Shown here: positions 7,545 to 16,421 of the stretch, piece after piece
Numbering within the stretch: the stretch's first letter is position 1
Layout: the number at the start of each line of letters is the position of its first letter
DNA from: Bacteroidales bacterium UBA3856
GTDB lineage: Bacteria; Bacteroidota; Bacteroidia; Bacteroidales; UBA932
Direction: 5' to 3'
Length of the DNA: 24,516 bases
NCBI GenBank assembly: GCA_002392525.1
Contig: DGHE01000184.1
Location: forward strand, 1 to 24,516
Made by a program: the position numbers and the translations under genes
The notes under the pieces: generated by a model
The model's input: only the letters and a program-made list of their open reading frames with translations
What the model was told of the DNA's origin: nothing
Databases searched by the model: none

Positions 7545-9329
7545 ATGAAAAAGATAGCATATTTCCTGCTTCCCATCCTGGCCGGTTTTGCCTTTACCGG
7601 CTGCGACGACATGCTGGATGCTGTTCCCCAGGACCGCATGTCTCCCGAAAGCTTCTTTAAGACTGAGAAGGAGCTTAAGGCCTTCGGCATGAACCTGTAT
7701 GGCATGCTGCCCGGTGGCGCGGACCTCTTCATGGAAGATGCCGACACCTATATGCAGATGGGCCTTGTGGACGAAATCAAGGGTAACCGTCAGACTCCTG
7801 CTTCTGGCGGAGGCTGGAGTTGGGGCGCCCTGCGCAATGTGAATACGCTGCTGGAGTACCTTCCCAACTGCTCCGATGCAGCTGTCCGTGCCAAGTACGA
7901 GGGCTTTGCCCGTTTCTTCCGCGCCTACTTCTACTTCGAGAAGGTCAAGCGCTTCGGAGATGTTCCGTGGTACGACAAGCCGGTGGGATCGGCCGATACC
8001 GAGGCCCTCAACCGTCCCCGCGACTCCCGTGAGTTCATCATGGGAAAGATGATCGAGGACATTGACTTCGCCATCGCCAACCTGCCCGCCACCAAGAGCG
8101 CCTACGAGATTACCAAGTTCACGGCCATGGCCCTGAAGTCCCGTTTCCTGCTCTTCGAAGGTACTTTCCGCAAATATCACACGGAGTTTGACTACGGCAC
8201 CGACGCCCACACCTATGAGTGGTATCTGGACGAGTGCGCCAAGATCTCCGAAGAATTCATTGACAAGAGCGGTTACAGCATCCATACCGCCGGCGGTGCC
8301 AACAAGGCCTACTACTCCCTGTTCACCACTCCCAACGCTACCGAGAATATGGACGAGGTTATCCTGGCCCGTGACTACAACGTAGCCTACAGCGTGGTGC
8401 ACAGCGCCAACAATACCATGCAGAGCGCTACCATGGGCCGTCACGGCATGACCCGCAAGCTGGTGGCCAGCTACCTGATGGCCGACGGCTCCCGCTTCAC
8501 CGACAAACCCGGCTGGGAGACCATGGGCTTTGTGGAGGAGTCGCAGAACCGCGATCCCCGTCTCGCGCAGAGCATCCGCACGCCCGGCTACACCCGTCTC
8601 GGCAGCAGCGACCCCTGCGCTCCCAACTTCGTGTACTGCCTCACCGGTTATCACCCCATCAAGTATGTGATGGAGGCCGAGAAGGACATCTACAACGGCT
8701 CCGACGTAGACCTTATCATCATGCGCGCCGCCGAGGTGTACCTGAACTTTGCCGAGGCCAAGGCCGAGGCCGGCAAGCTCACCCAGGCCGACCTCGATAA
8801 GAGCGTGAACCGTCTGCGTGAGCGCGTGGGCATGCCGCACATGAATATGGCCGATGCCAACGCCCACCCCGATCCGTTCCTCACCAACGCCGAATGGGGC
8901 GGTTACCAGAACGTGACCGGCGCAAACAAGGGCGTTATCCTGGAAATCCGCCGTGAGCGTGCCGTCGAGTTGGCCCAGGAGGGCTTCCGCTACTACGACA
9001 TCATCCGCTGGAAAGAGGGAAAAATCTTTGAGAAGCAGTTCTACGGCATGTATTTCCCCGGTGCCGGCGAGTATGACCTGAATAACGACGGTGTCATTGA
9101 CATTGTGCTGTACACCGACGCAGAACCCGCCACCGCCGTTGCCGCCAAGTACAAGATCGGCAGCAATGACTTCATCCTCAGCGACGGCGCTTCCGGCAAC
9201 GTGAATAACTACAAGGGCATTCACTGCACCTGGAACGAGGATCGCGACTACCTGTATCCCATCCCCACCGACGAGCTCAAGCTCACCGGAGGTGCTCTCA
9301 AGCAGAATCCCGGCTGGGATAATAAGTAA
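7545..9329 (+). CDS. susD: SusD/RagB-family nutrient-binding outer-membrane lipoprotein
   Basis: A 594-aa surface lipoprotein that forms the lid of the SusCD complex and binds the incoming ligand. The signal peptide ends in lipobox FTGC (Cys20), followed by the DMLDAVPQDRMSPESFF segment typical of SusD N-termini. Helical TPR-type regions carry family hallmarks such as FARFFRAYFYFEKVKRFG (near residue 125), IMRAAEVYLNFAEAKAEAG, and ILEIRRERAVELAQEGFRYYDIIRWKEGK. The C-terminus, YLYPIPTDELKL…QNPGW, is the standard SusD ending. A DLNNDGVID segment could bind calcium. The gene lies 13 nt after susC and 9 nt before the next lipoprotein, so it is in the same operon. Confidence 0.97.
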   Translation: MKKIAYFLLPILAGFAFTGCDDMLDAVPQDRMSPESFFKTEKELKAFGMNLYGMLPGGADLFMEDADTYMQMGLVDEIKGNRQTPASGGGWSWGALRNVNTLLEYLPNCSDAAVRAKYEGFARFFRAYFYFEKVKRFGDVPWYDKPVGSADTEALNRPRDSREFIMGKMIEDIDFAIANLPATKSAYEITKFTAMALKSRFLLFEGTFRKYHTEFDYGTDAHTYEWYLDECAKISEEFIDKSGYSIHTAGGANKAYYSLFTTPNATENMDEVILARDYNVAYSVVHSANNTMQSATMGRHGMTRKLVASYLMADGSRFTDKPGWETMGFVEESQNRDPRLAQSIRTPGYTRLGSSDPCAPNFVYCLTGYHPIKYVMEAEKDIYNGSDVDLIIMRAAEVYLNFAEAKAEAGKLTQADLDKSVNRLRERVGMPHMNMADANAHPDPFLTNAEWGGYQNVTGANKGVILEIRRERAVELAQEGFRYYDIIRWKEGKIFEKQFYGMYFPGAGEYDLNNDGVIDIVLYTDAEPATAVAAKYKIGSNDFILSDGASGNVNNYKGIHCTWNEDRDYLYPIPTDELKLTGGALKQNPGWDNK

Positions 9330-9338
9330 CCCACTAAG

Positions 9339-11069
9339 ATGCAAAAAGGTATGAAAAAGACAATATCCTATATGCTCATGACGGCCCTCGCGGTGCTCGC
9401 GCTGTCCTGCCAGAAGAAGGGCAGTGAGACAGGGAAGGCCGAGCCCACCATGAAGGGAGTCTTCTATGCCGATATTCCCGGCGAAAAGGCCGTGGTGGAG
9501 ATTGCTCCCGGCGCCAGCAAGTCCTATACGCTGAAGGCCTGTGCCTTCCAGGACAACGTGACTGACATTACCATGAACTTCAGCTTCAAGACCAATCCTG
9601 AGGCTGTAGCTGCCTACAACGCTGCCAACGGAACCTCCTATGAGATGGCTCCCGGATCGGCCTTCGAGTTCGTGACCAACGAGGTCATGCTTCCCCGTTA
9701 CGCCAAGGCCTCTACATCGGCCCGCGTGAAGGTGAGCGCATCCGGTCTGGAGAAGGACGTTACCTACATCCTCCCCGTTACCCTGGACAAGGCTGTCCAG
9801 ACGGAGAACTGGGCGGTGGCCGATACCCTGGCCGCCTACGTCCTGTTCAAGATGAGCGACTACGACCCCAATGGCCCCGGCACCGAGAACAACCCTTATC
9901 CCATTGCCTCGGTGGATGACCTCAAGGGTATGGGCACCAAGCTGGTAGAAGGCTCCAAGGTTTACTTCAAGCTGGATGCCGACATCGACATGGCCGGTGT
10001 GACTGAATGGACGCCTGTGTGCACGGCTTCTCCCTACAAGCCCTTCGTCCTGGACGGTGCAGGTCACACCATCTCCAACTTCAAAGGTACGACCAGCCTC
10101 TTCGGCTGCGTAGCCGGCAAGATCTCCAATCTCAATGTGACGGGTGTCGTCATTGAAAACGCTTCCGGCCCCATTGGCATCCTGGCTGCCTATGGCGGCG
10201 AAGAGGGCAATCCCCTGACCGTCGATCACGTGCACGTGCAGGGTAAGATTACCAATACCCAGTCACACGGCACCGGCGGTCTCTTCGGTGTCATTTCCGA
10301 AGCTGCCATCAATGCCTGCTCGGCCGATATCGTCATCGTTTCCAATAAGTACGATTCGGGCGGTATCTATGGATACGACAACTCTCCGGCCGGCAAGAAG
10401 AGCATGATCACCAACTGCTGGACCAGCGGCGACATCACAGGTAACCGTATGGTGGGCGGCATCGCAGGCATGCTTTCCAACAAGGAGAACGAGTGTGTCA
10501 TTTCCTGCTGCTATTCCACCGCTGCCGTGCACGCACAGTTCCAGTATGGCGGTCTCGTGGGCAATGCCATCAAGGGTGACAAGTCCGGCAACGCTACCAC
10601 GGTCATCAACAACCATATCGAGAAGTGCCTTGCCTGGAACCAGGCCGTATATTCCGACGTGGCCGATGACGCCGTCCACTACAGTGCCGGTGCCGTCGTG
10701 GGCTTCACCGCTCTCAAGAACTACCATGTAGACTGCTACCGCCGCGCCGACCTGGACTTCCGCGAGTGCCCCGGCAACGCTTCCAACGTGCTGGTAGACC
10801 AGGCCAATTCCTCCCCGGACAATCCGCTGGTTGAGGTGGCGGTATCTTCGGGTGCAACCAACTACAACTTCCCTTACCACGGCAAGGCTGCCGCTGCGGG
10901 CGAAACCGCTTCCCAGGTGGCCAAGAAGCTGGGCTGGGATGAGAGCATCTGGGACCTTTCCGGCGCTCTTCCTTTCTTCAAGGGCGGTGACGCTCCCGTC
11001 ATTATCGAAGACGACAATGCAGGCGGCCAGCTTCCCGATTTCGATGAACATGACTTCTACAACAAATAA
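9339..11069 (+). CDS. DUF1735 + GLUG-type beta-helix surface lipoprotein
   Basis: A 576-aa lipoprotein, probably a surface glycan-binding protein in the SusE/F position. After lipobox LALSC (Cys24) comes a ~115-aa domain (~38-152) resembling DUF1735 / the BT_3987 N-terminal domain (MKGVFYADIPGE…YNAANGTSYEMAP…YILPVTLDKA). The rest is a right-handed beta-helix of the GLUG/pectin-lyase-like type: FKLDADIDMAGV, DGAGHTISNFKG, GGLFGVISEAAINACSA, GGIAGMLSN, and GGLVGN coils with conserved Cys (CCYST, CLAWN). It shares a C-terminal module with three other proteins in this window (YHGKAAAAGE…LGWDESIWDLSGALPFFK), then adds a unique acidic tail (IIEDDNAGGQLPDFDEHDF). The start could instead be ATG 9351, which begins MKKTIS and gives a more standard signal peptide. 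No catalytic motif was recognised. Confidence 0.88.
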   Translation: MQKGMKKTISYMLMTALAVLALSCQKKGSETGKAEPTMKGVFYADIPGEKAVVEIAPGASKSYTLKACAFQDNVTDITMNFSFKTNPEAVAAYNAANGTSYEMAPGSAFEFVTNEVMLPRYAKASTSARVKVSASGLEKDVTYILPVTLDKAVQTENWAVADTLAAYVLFKMSDYDPNGPGTENNPYPIASVDDLKGMGTKLVEGSKVYFKLDADIDMAGVTEWTPVCTASPYKPFVLDGAGHTISNFKGTTSLFGCVAGKISNLNVTGVVIENASGPIGILAAYGGEEGNPLTVDHVHVQGKITNTQSHGTGGLFGVISEAAINACSADIVIVSNKYDSGGIYGYDNSPAGKKSMITNCWTSGDITGNRMVGGIAGMLSNKENECVISCCYSTAAVHAQFQYGGLVGNAIKGDKSGNATTVINNHIEKCLAWNQAVYSDVADDAVHYSAGAVVGFTALKNYHVDCYRRADLDFRECPGNASNVLVDQANSSPDNPLVEVAVSSGATNYNFPYHGKAAAAGETASQVAKKLGWDESIWDLSGALPFFKGGDAPVIIEDDNAGGQLPDFDEHDFYNK

Positions 11070-11081
11070 ACACGCTGAGGT

Positions 11082-13040
11082 ATGAAAACGATCAAATATA
11101 TTGTAGCAATGCTTGCCGGCGTGGCCGCTCTCTCCTGCGTAAAGGAAGCGGGTAAGGATTTGCCGGCTCCTGAGGCCGATGGACTGATTACCATCAAGGC
11201 CGGACTGCCTGAGGATGTTCTCACCAAGGCAGGCGCCCATGTGGGCTTCTCCTGGTACTGGGGCGAGGGCGACAAGATTGCCGTCACCGGTGCCGAGGAC
11301 ACCCAGATTTATAAAATCAAGGAAGGCTTTACACCCAAGTATGCCGAGTTCGTGGGCCGTCCTGTGAAGGGCGACAGTTTCACCATCTCCTTCCCCGACA
11401 ACGCCGCCACGGCCGATTGGACTGGCCAGACCCAGGCGGGCAATGATTCCTATGCCCACCTGAAATATGCCGCCCAGCTCTCCGACGTGGACGAGTACCT
11501 GAGCTTTGCTTTCAAGCCCGAATGGGCCGCTGAGCATAACGGTACCATCAAGCAGACGGGCGTGATGAAGATGGTCATCGCGCTTCCCGACACCGTGACT
11601 GCGGTGAACAACGTTTCCATCGCCGCCGAAGAAGCCATCTTCTTCAAGGGCAATGGAGACGACAAGGTGAAAAAGCTGGAACTGGCTGTAACTGGTGGCG
11701 TTCCCGCTCCCGATCACAGCTTCACGGCCTGGTTCACCACTTCCTGGAATGATGTGACCGTCCCTGCCGGCACCACCCTCACCGTGAGCGTGAAGACCAA
11801 GGGCGAAACCATCGAGAAGGACATTACCTTCACCGAGGAAGCTGTCCTGATGGGCGGGAAGGTGAACAACTTTGTCATCGACGCCACGGGCTGGTCCATC
11901 CTTACCAACCGCTATGCTTCCGGTAAGGGTACGGCCGAAAAGCCCTGGGTCATCGTGACTCCCGAGCAGATGCTCTACATGGCCGAAGACCTGGTGGCGG
12001 GCGAGTGCCGCTACTTCAAGCTGGGGGCCGATATTGACATGACCGGTATCGAGTGGAAACCGCTGAATGCTGCCGGTCCTTACGACAAGAAGATTGATTT
12101 TGATGGTGACAATCACACTATCGCCAACTTCAGCTGCTCGGCTGCCAGCTATCCCAGCTTCTTTGGCGTGCTGTACGGCAAGTGCTACGACGTGAAGTTC
12201 CAGAATGCCACCATTCAGGCTGCCTCTAAGGGTTGCGGTATTCTGGGTGGCTATGGCGGCACCGGCGGAAAGCCTTGTGAAGTCAACAATGTCCATGTCG
12301 AGGGAACCATTACCAGTACGGCAGGCAACTGTGTCGGCGGTATGTTTGGTACGGGCCGCGAAGCAACCATCTCCAACAGCTCTGCCAATGTGGTGATCAA
12401 CTGCGTTGGACAGCAGAACGGCGGTATTATCGGAGTAGATGCCGGTACGGGTGTTACTATCAGCAACTGCTGGACCTCCGGTTCCATTACTTCCACTGCT
12501 TCCGTCGTAGGTGGTATCTGTGGTGAACTGCTTGTGGTAAACAGCTCTGTTACCAACTGCTTCTCAACCATGACCCTGAAGACGCAGTTCTATTTTGGCG
12601 GTATTGTCGGCAAAGCAAATGGCAGTGGTATAAAGGGTCAGAAAGCCAATAACGCCAACTCGACCATGAGAGCGACCATTGCCGACTGTATTGCCTGGAA
12701 TAATGAGCTCACCACCAATTGCACCGATGCCAACGAGCATTACAGCAATGGCGCCATCATTGGCTCTACAGGCCAGAAGAACACGCTGAAAAACTGCTGG
12801 CGCAAGGCCGCCTTGGTGTTCAATGATTGTGCTGGTAATGCAGCCGCGGGTGGTTATGCCCCTGTTGACCAGGATGATGCCAATCCCGACAATCCGCTGG
12901 TCTGGGGAACCGGAACCTACAGTTGCGGTTACCACGGCAAGGCTGCCGGCGCTACCGAGACCCTGAGTCAGGCAGCTCAGCGCATCGGCTGGAGCTCCGA
13001 AGTCTGGGACTTCAGCGGTGATACCCCTAAACTCAAGTAA
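11082..13040 (+). CDS. Fimbrillin-like (Mfa-like) N-domain + GLUG-type beta-helix lipoprotein
   Basis: A 652-aa lipoprotein with lipobox AALSC (Cys19). Residues ~35-270 form a beta-sandwich resembling Mfa-like/fimbrillin-family domains, with the usual W-x-x-GDKI…YKI…F pattern (YWGEGDKIAVTG, YAEFVGRPVKGDSFTISFP) and the closing strand GGKVNNFVIDATGW. From about residue 281 the beta-helix starts (GKGTAEKPW…FKLGADIDMTGIEWKPL…FDGDNHTIANFSC), with repeated GGMFG, GGIIG, GGICG and GGIVG coils and regularly spaced Cys and Asn. It ends in the shared module (YHGKAAGATETLSQ…IGWSSEVWDFSGDTPKLK). It is 12 nt after the DUF1735 protein and 3 nt before the phosphodiester glycosidase. A surface-binding or adhesin role is inferred; no enzymatic residues are apparent. 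Confidence 0.87.
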   Translation: MKTIKYIVAMLAGVAALSCVKEAGKDLPAPEADGLITIKAGLPEDVLTKAGAHVGFSWYWGEGDKIAVTGAEDTQIYKIKEGFTPKYAEFVGRPVKGDSFTISFPDNAATADWTGQTQAGNDSYAHLKYAAQLSDVDEYLSFAFKPEWAAEHNGTIKQTGVMKMVIALPDTVTAVNNVSIAAEEAIFFKGNGDDKVKKLELAVTGGVPAPDHSFTAWFTTSWNDVTVPAGTTLTVSVKTKGETIEKDITFTEEAVLMGGKVNNFVIDATGWSILTNRYASGKGTAEKPWVIVTPEQMLYMAEDLVAGECRYFKLGADIDMTGIEWKPLNAAGPYDKKIDFDGDNHTIANFSCSAASYPSFFGVLYGKCYDVKFQNATIQAASKGCGILGGYGGTGGKPCEVNNVHVEGTITSTAGNCVGGMFGTGREATISNSSANVVINCVGQQNGGIIGVDAGTGVTISNCWTSGSITSTASVVGGICGELLVVNSSVTNCFSTMTLKTQFYFGGIVGKANGSGIKGQKANNANSTMRATIADCIAWNNELTTNCTDANEHYSNGAIIGSTGQKNTLKNCWRKAALVFNDCAGNAAAGGYAPVDQDDANPDNPLVWGTGTYSCGYHGKAAGATETLSQAAQRIGWSSEVWDFSGDTPKLK

Positions 13041-13043
13041 AGA

Positions 13044-14078
13044 ATGAAACTGAATCGATTCATTTTACTGGCGGTTCTCATGCCCCTGCTCCTTGGTGGT
13101 TGCGGGGGCAAGGAACCCGTTCCTGAACTTCCCCCGCCCGTAAGCCCCGAAGAAGTGGATCCGCCGTCCGGCGGCGGTTCGGAGGAAGGTGGATCCGGCA
13201 AGGAAGTCACTCCCCTCGGCGAAGGGTGGAGTGCCAAGCAGATCGAAGAAGGCATCATTTACTATGCCTTCAACGGTACCGACGAAATTACCGGCAAGCA
13301 CCAGGAGGCCTTTGCCGTGGACATTGACCTGGGTAACCCCAATTACCAGATCAAGTACGTCTACAAGAGCCCCCGCGTGACCACCTCGAGCGCTTTCCGC
13401 TCCGACCCCAAGGCCATTGCCGCCATCAACGCCAATTATGAGATAGGCTCCATTTATTTCCGCCTGAACGGGGCAGAAATCTATGGCCTTCCCAACACCA
13501 CCATCGGCGACACCGGCATTCCCAACTGGAAGAGCGAGGCTGCCTTTGCCATTACCGGAGACCGCAGCGTGAAGTTCCTCTGGGCCGGCTCCCAGAAGAA
13601 GGGCGAAGTGACGGTTCCTCAGCAGAGGGACTACTACAAGAGCCTTTCCGTGACGGAGTATCCCAGCTTCATGACCAGCGCCCCCATGCTCATTGACAAC
13701 TTTGTCAAGGTGGGCGAGAATTTTGCCGATTACAACAAGACTCTCCCCAGCAGCCTGAGCAGCGAAGACCCCGACAAGCACCAGCGCACGCTGCATCCGC
13801 GTACGGCCGTGGCCCTCACCGAGAAGAATCACCTGATCTTTTTCGTGGTGGACGGCCGCATCAAGAGCAAGGGCATGAGTGCCCGCCAGCTTACGCGCTT
13901 CCTCGTGAAGTGGTTCAATCCGCAGTACGCCCTCAACCTCGACGGCGGCGGTTCGACCTCCATGTGCGTGGAAGGGCTGGGCAACAGCACCACCCACATC
14001 GTCGACTCCCCCATCGACAGCGGCAAACCCGGACAGGAACGCGCCCGGGATACCCATATCGTCATCGTTGAAAAGTAA
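13044..14078 (+). CDS. Phosphodiester glycosidase (NAGPA / DUF2233) lipoprotein
   Basis: A 344-aa lipoprotein (lipobox LGGC, Cys20; Pro/Gly/Glu-rich linker to ~residue 57) with a NAGPA domain, the family of the human mannose-6-phosphate uncovering enzyme, which hydrolyses GlcNAc-1-phosphodiester bonds. Family motifs are visible: AINANYE (127-133), HPRTAVA (251-257), a hydrophobic strand LIFFVVDGR (264-272) and the hallmark ALNLDGGGSTSM (296-307), followed by the closing RDTHIVIVE. Bacterial members act on sugar-1-phosphate diesters where tested, and the substrate here is unknown. It is the only clear glycosidase-like enzyme in the operon, sandwiched between two beta-helix lipoproteins with 3-nt and 12-nt gaps, so it probably defines the chemistry of the imported ligand. 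Confidence 0.93.
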   Translation: MKLNRFILLAVLMPLLLGGCGGKEPVPELPPPVSPEEVDPPSGGGSEEGGSGKEVTPLGEGWSAKQIEEGIIYYAFNGTDEITGKHQEAFAVDIDLGNPNYQIKYVYKSPRVTTSSAFRSDPKAIAAINANYEIGSIYFRLNGAEIYGLPNTTIGDTGIPNWKSEAAFAITGDRSVKFLWAGSQKKGEVTVPQQRDYYKSLSVTEYPSFMTSAPMLIDNFVKVGENFADYNKTLPSSLSSEDPDKHQRTLHPRTAVALTEKNHLIFFVVDGRIKSKGMSARQLTRFLVKWFNPQYALNLDGGGSTSMCVEGLGNSTTHIVDSPIDSGKPGQERARDTHIVIVEK

Positions 14079-14090
14079 ACCCCTCTATCC

Positions 14091-16418
14091 ATGAAAACAA
14101 GACATTTCCTTTATCTGGCCTTCGCCGTGGCGGCACTCGCCTCCTGCGAGAAGAAGGAACCCGCCGCCCCCAACGAAAACGGCAACGGCGGCGGCAATAC
14201 CCCGAGCGGAATCCAGGTGAACCTTCCTTCCAGCGGCCCGCTCAGCGTGTACCGTTGGAGTGAAGCCGACCAAATCCGCATCGGAAAGGGCGTATATACC
14301 CTCAAGAACGGCGCCGGCACCGTCAGCGGTCTCTTTGAAGGGACCCCTGCGGAGGACAAGTTCTATACCATCGCCTATCCGGCCGACATCACCGGCACCG
14401 ACACCTATCTGGCCTACTCCCTGACGGGACAGAGACAGAGCGGAAACGGCTCGGTGGAACACCTCATCACGACGGCCCTACTCGAAGACGTCACCTCCTG
14501 GGAAAACATCACCCTCTCCAAAGAGTGGGCCTCTTCCAAGGGCGGCATTTTCCGCAGCAACGGCGTCGTGGCCTTCAACCTTACGCTGCCCGCCGATGCC
14601 GGCGCCCTGACAGCCCTGACCCTCACCGCCTCCGGCAAGACCTTCCCGGTCAACAACTCCGGCACCGTTGAGGCGGAAAGCCTGGAACTGCAGCTGGCCA
14701 ACGTTTCCGCCACCGCTCCGGTCAAAGCCTACCTGGCCGTCAGTGAAAAGACCGTCGACCTGCCCGCCGGAACCCTGAGGCTTACCGTCGAAGGCGCCAC
14801 GACCTACTCCGTCCTGGTCCCCCAGGCCGTGAAGATGGGCGCGGGCATCCTCACGGACATCACCCTCAGCGATGCGTCCGCATGGGAGGCCTATACCCCC
14901 ATCAAGGGTGAAGGGACCCAGGCAGCCCCGTACATCCTCCAAAAGCCGGAGAACCTGGAACAGATGGCGGACCTGCTGGTGAAAGGCAAGACCGTCTGGT
15001 TCGAACTCGGCGCCGACATCGATATGTCGGGCATCCAGGGATGGGATCCGCTCAACATTGTCGCGCCTTACAACCTTGCCGTCCATTTCGACGGAAAAGG
15101 CCATACGATTTCGAACTTCAAGTGCGATTCGGGCATCTACCCGAGTTTCTTCGGCGCGCTCAACGGCACGGTCCAGAACGTCGTCTTCGACCATGCGGAG
15201 ATTGACGGAGCCGGCAAGGCCGGCGTCGTGGCCGGCTACTGCGGTACCAACCTCGGCAGTGCCGACGCGCCTCAGTACGTCAACGGAACCATCACCGGCG
15301 TCACGGTGAAGAATTCCTCGGTCAAGACCGACTCCTATGCCGGCGGCATTGCCGGACAGGTGTACTGCCCGACCGTCATTTCCGACTGCCATGTCCTCAA
15401 CACCACCCTCAGTTCGACGGGGGACCGCGTGGGCGGGATCGCCGGCCAGTGCGGCGTTTCCAACTTCCGGGTCGGTATCACGGTCAAGGATTGCACGGCG
15501 GAAAACATCACCGCCGATGCCCAGAAGAACATCGGTGGTCTGATCGGTGTCAGTTATAGCGACACGCGTAATTGTACGGCTTCCGGCCATTTGACGACCA
15601 ACCTCGAGTACACCAAAGAAGTATCCGTGGGCGGTCTCATCGGCCATCTGGAGATTGGCTCGGCGGCAGACTGCTCCGCTTCCACCGTGATCGAAATGAC
15701 GGTGAACGGACGCGCTCAAGGCGGATTCGTCGGGACCTTCAAGTCCGGCAAGATCGAGCGCTGCTACGCTACCGGCAATGTCACCAGCCTTCAGCGGAAC
15801 GTCGGCGGCTTCGTAGGCCTCATCCAGGCGCAGTACGAATCGGCCACCCTTGAGAACTGCTATGCCACCGGCACGGTGACATCCAATTCCTACCATGGCG
15901 GTTTCGTGGGGCTGGTGGACGGTCAGCCGTTTGACGTCCTCATCAAGGACTGCTACGCCAGCGGAGACGTGATCGCCACCAACTTCGCCGCCGGCGGTTT
16001 CATCGGAGTCCAGTCCTCCACCCATCTCCAGGTCATCCACTGTGCCGCCTGGAACGCGAATGTCACGGCCGGAGCTTATGCGAATGTGAACTGGTCCAGC
16101 GCGGCCTTCTGCGGCGTCACCTATCCGCTGACGACCCTGACCGGCTGTTACCGCAACCCTGCCATGAAACTCACCGCGCTCTGGGTCCCCGCCGCGGATT
16201 ATTCCCATCCGGACGTCAGCCCGACCGCTCCGCTCATCAAGCAGGACGGTACGCCGACGAAGGCGACCTCCACAGCAAACGATCAGGACGGTTATCCGCA
16301 GTTCCCTTATCATGGACACGTCGACCCCGGGAAGACGCTCTCGCAGTTGGCCTCCTCAACCCTCGGCTGGTCCAGTTCTGTATGGGACTTCAGCGGTGCG
16401 CTGCCGGTACTGAAATAG
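14091..16418 (+). CDS. Fimbrillin-like N-domain + GLUG-type beta-helix lipoprotein (larger paralog)
   Basis: A 775-aa lipoprotein with lipobox LASC (Cys19) and an Asn/Gly linker (28-40). An Mfa/fimbrillin-like beta-sandwich covers ~40-262 (YRWSEADQIRIG, FYTIAYPADI). From ~274 a long beta-helix follows: GEGTQAAPYIL, FELGADIDMSG, FDGKGHTISNFKC, then many GGIAGQ, GGLIG, GGFVG coils with the Cys ladder (DCHVLNTTLSS, RCYATGNVTS, NCYATGTVTS, DCYASGDVI). The C-terminus (YHGHVDPGKTLSQLASSTLGWSSSVWDFSG) carries the shared module. Its closest relative here is the minus-strand protein at 20096-22435: both have the WVPAADY and PLIKQ segments and almost identical last 30 residues. Codon use appears more C-rich than in susC/susD, which hints at a different history. 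The SGNH gene follows after 3 nt. Confidence 0.88.
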   Translation: MKTRHFLYLAFAVAALASCEKKEPAAPNENGNGGGNTPSGIQVNLPSSGPLSVYRWSEADQIRIGKGVYTLKNGAGTVSGLFEGTPAEDKFYTIAYPADITGTDTYLAYSLTGQRQSGNGSVEHLITTALLEDVTSWENITLSKEWASSKGGIFRSNGVVAFNLTLPADAGALTALTLTASGKTFPVNNSGTVEAESLELQLANVSATAPVKAYLAVSEKTVDLPAGTLRLTVEGATTYSVLVPQAVKMGAGILTDITLSDASAWEAYTPIKGEGTQAAPYILQKPENLEQMADLLVKGKTVWFELGADIDMSGIQGWDPLNIVAPYNLAVHFDGKGHTISNFKCDSGIYPSFFGALNGTVQNVVFDHAEIDGAGKAGVVAGYCGTNLGSADAPQYVNGTITGVTVKNSSVKTDSYAGGIAGQVYCPTVISDCHVLNTTLSSTGDRVGGIAGQCGVSNFRVGITVKDCTAENITADAQKNIGGLIGVSYSDTRNCTASGHLTTNLEYTKEVSVGGLIGHLEIGSAADCSASTVIEMTVNGRAQGGFVGTFKSGKIERCYATGNVTSLQRNVGGFVGLIQAQYESATLENCYATGTVTSNSYHGGFVGLVDGQPFDVLIKDCYASGDVIATNFAAGGFIGVQSSTHLQVIHCAAWNANVTAGAYANVNWSSAAFCGVTYPLTTLTGCYRNPAMKLTALWVPAADYSHPDVSPTAPLIKQDGTPTKATSTANDQDGYPQFPYHGHVDPGKTLSQLASSTLGWSSSVWDFSGALPVLK

Positions 16419-16421
16419 CCT

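Noticed and set aside
7503..10235. 910-aa minus-strand open frame across susD and the DUF1735 lipoprotein
   Set aside because: It is antisense to two well-supported genes, consists of low-complexity Val/Gly/His-rich sequence, and results from the high-GC codon use of the real genes.
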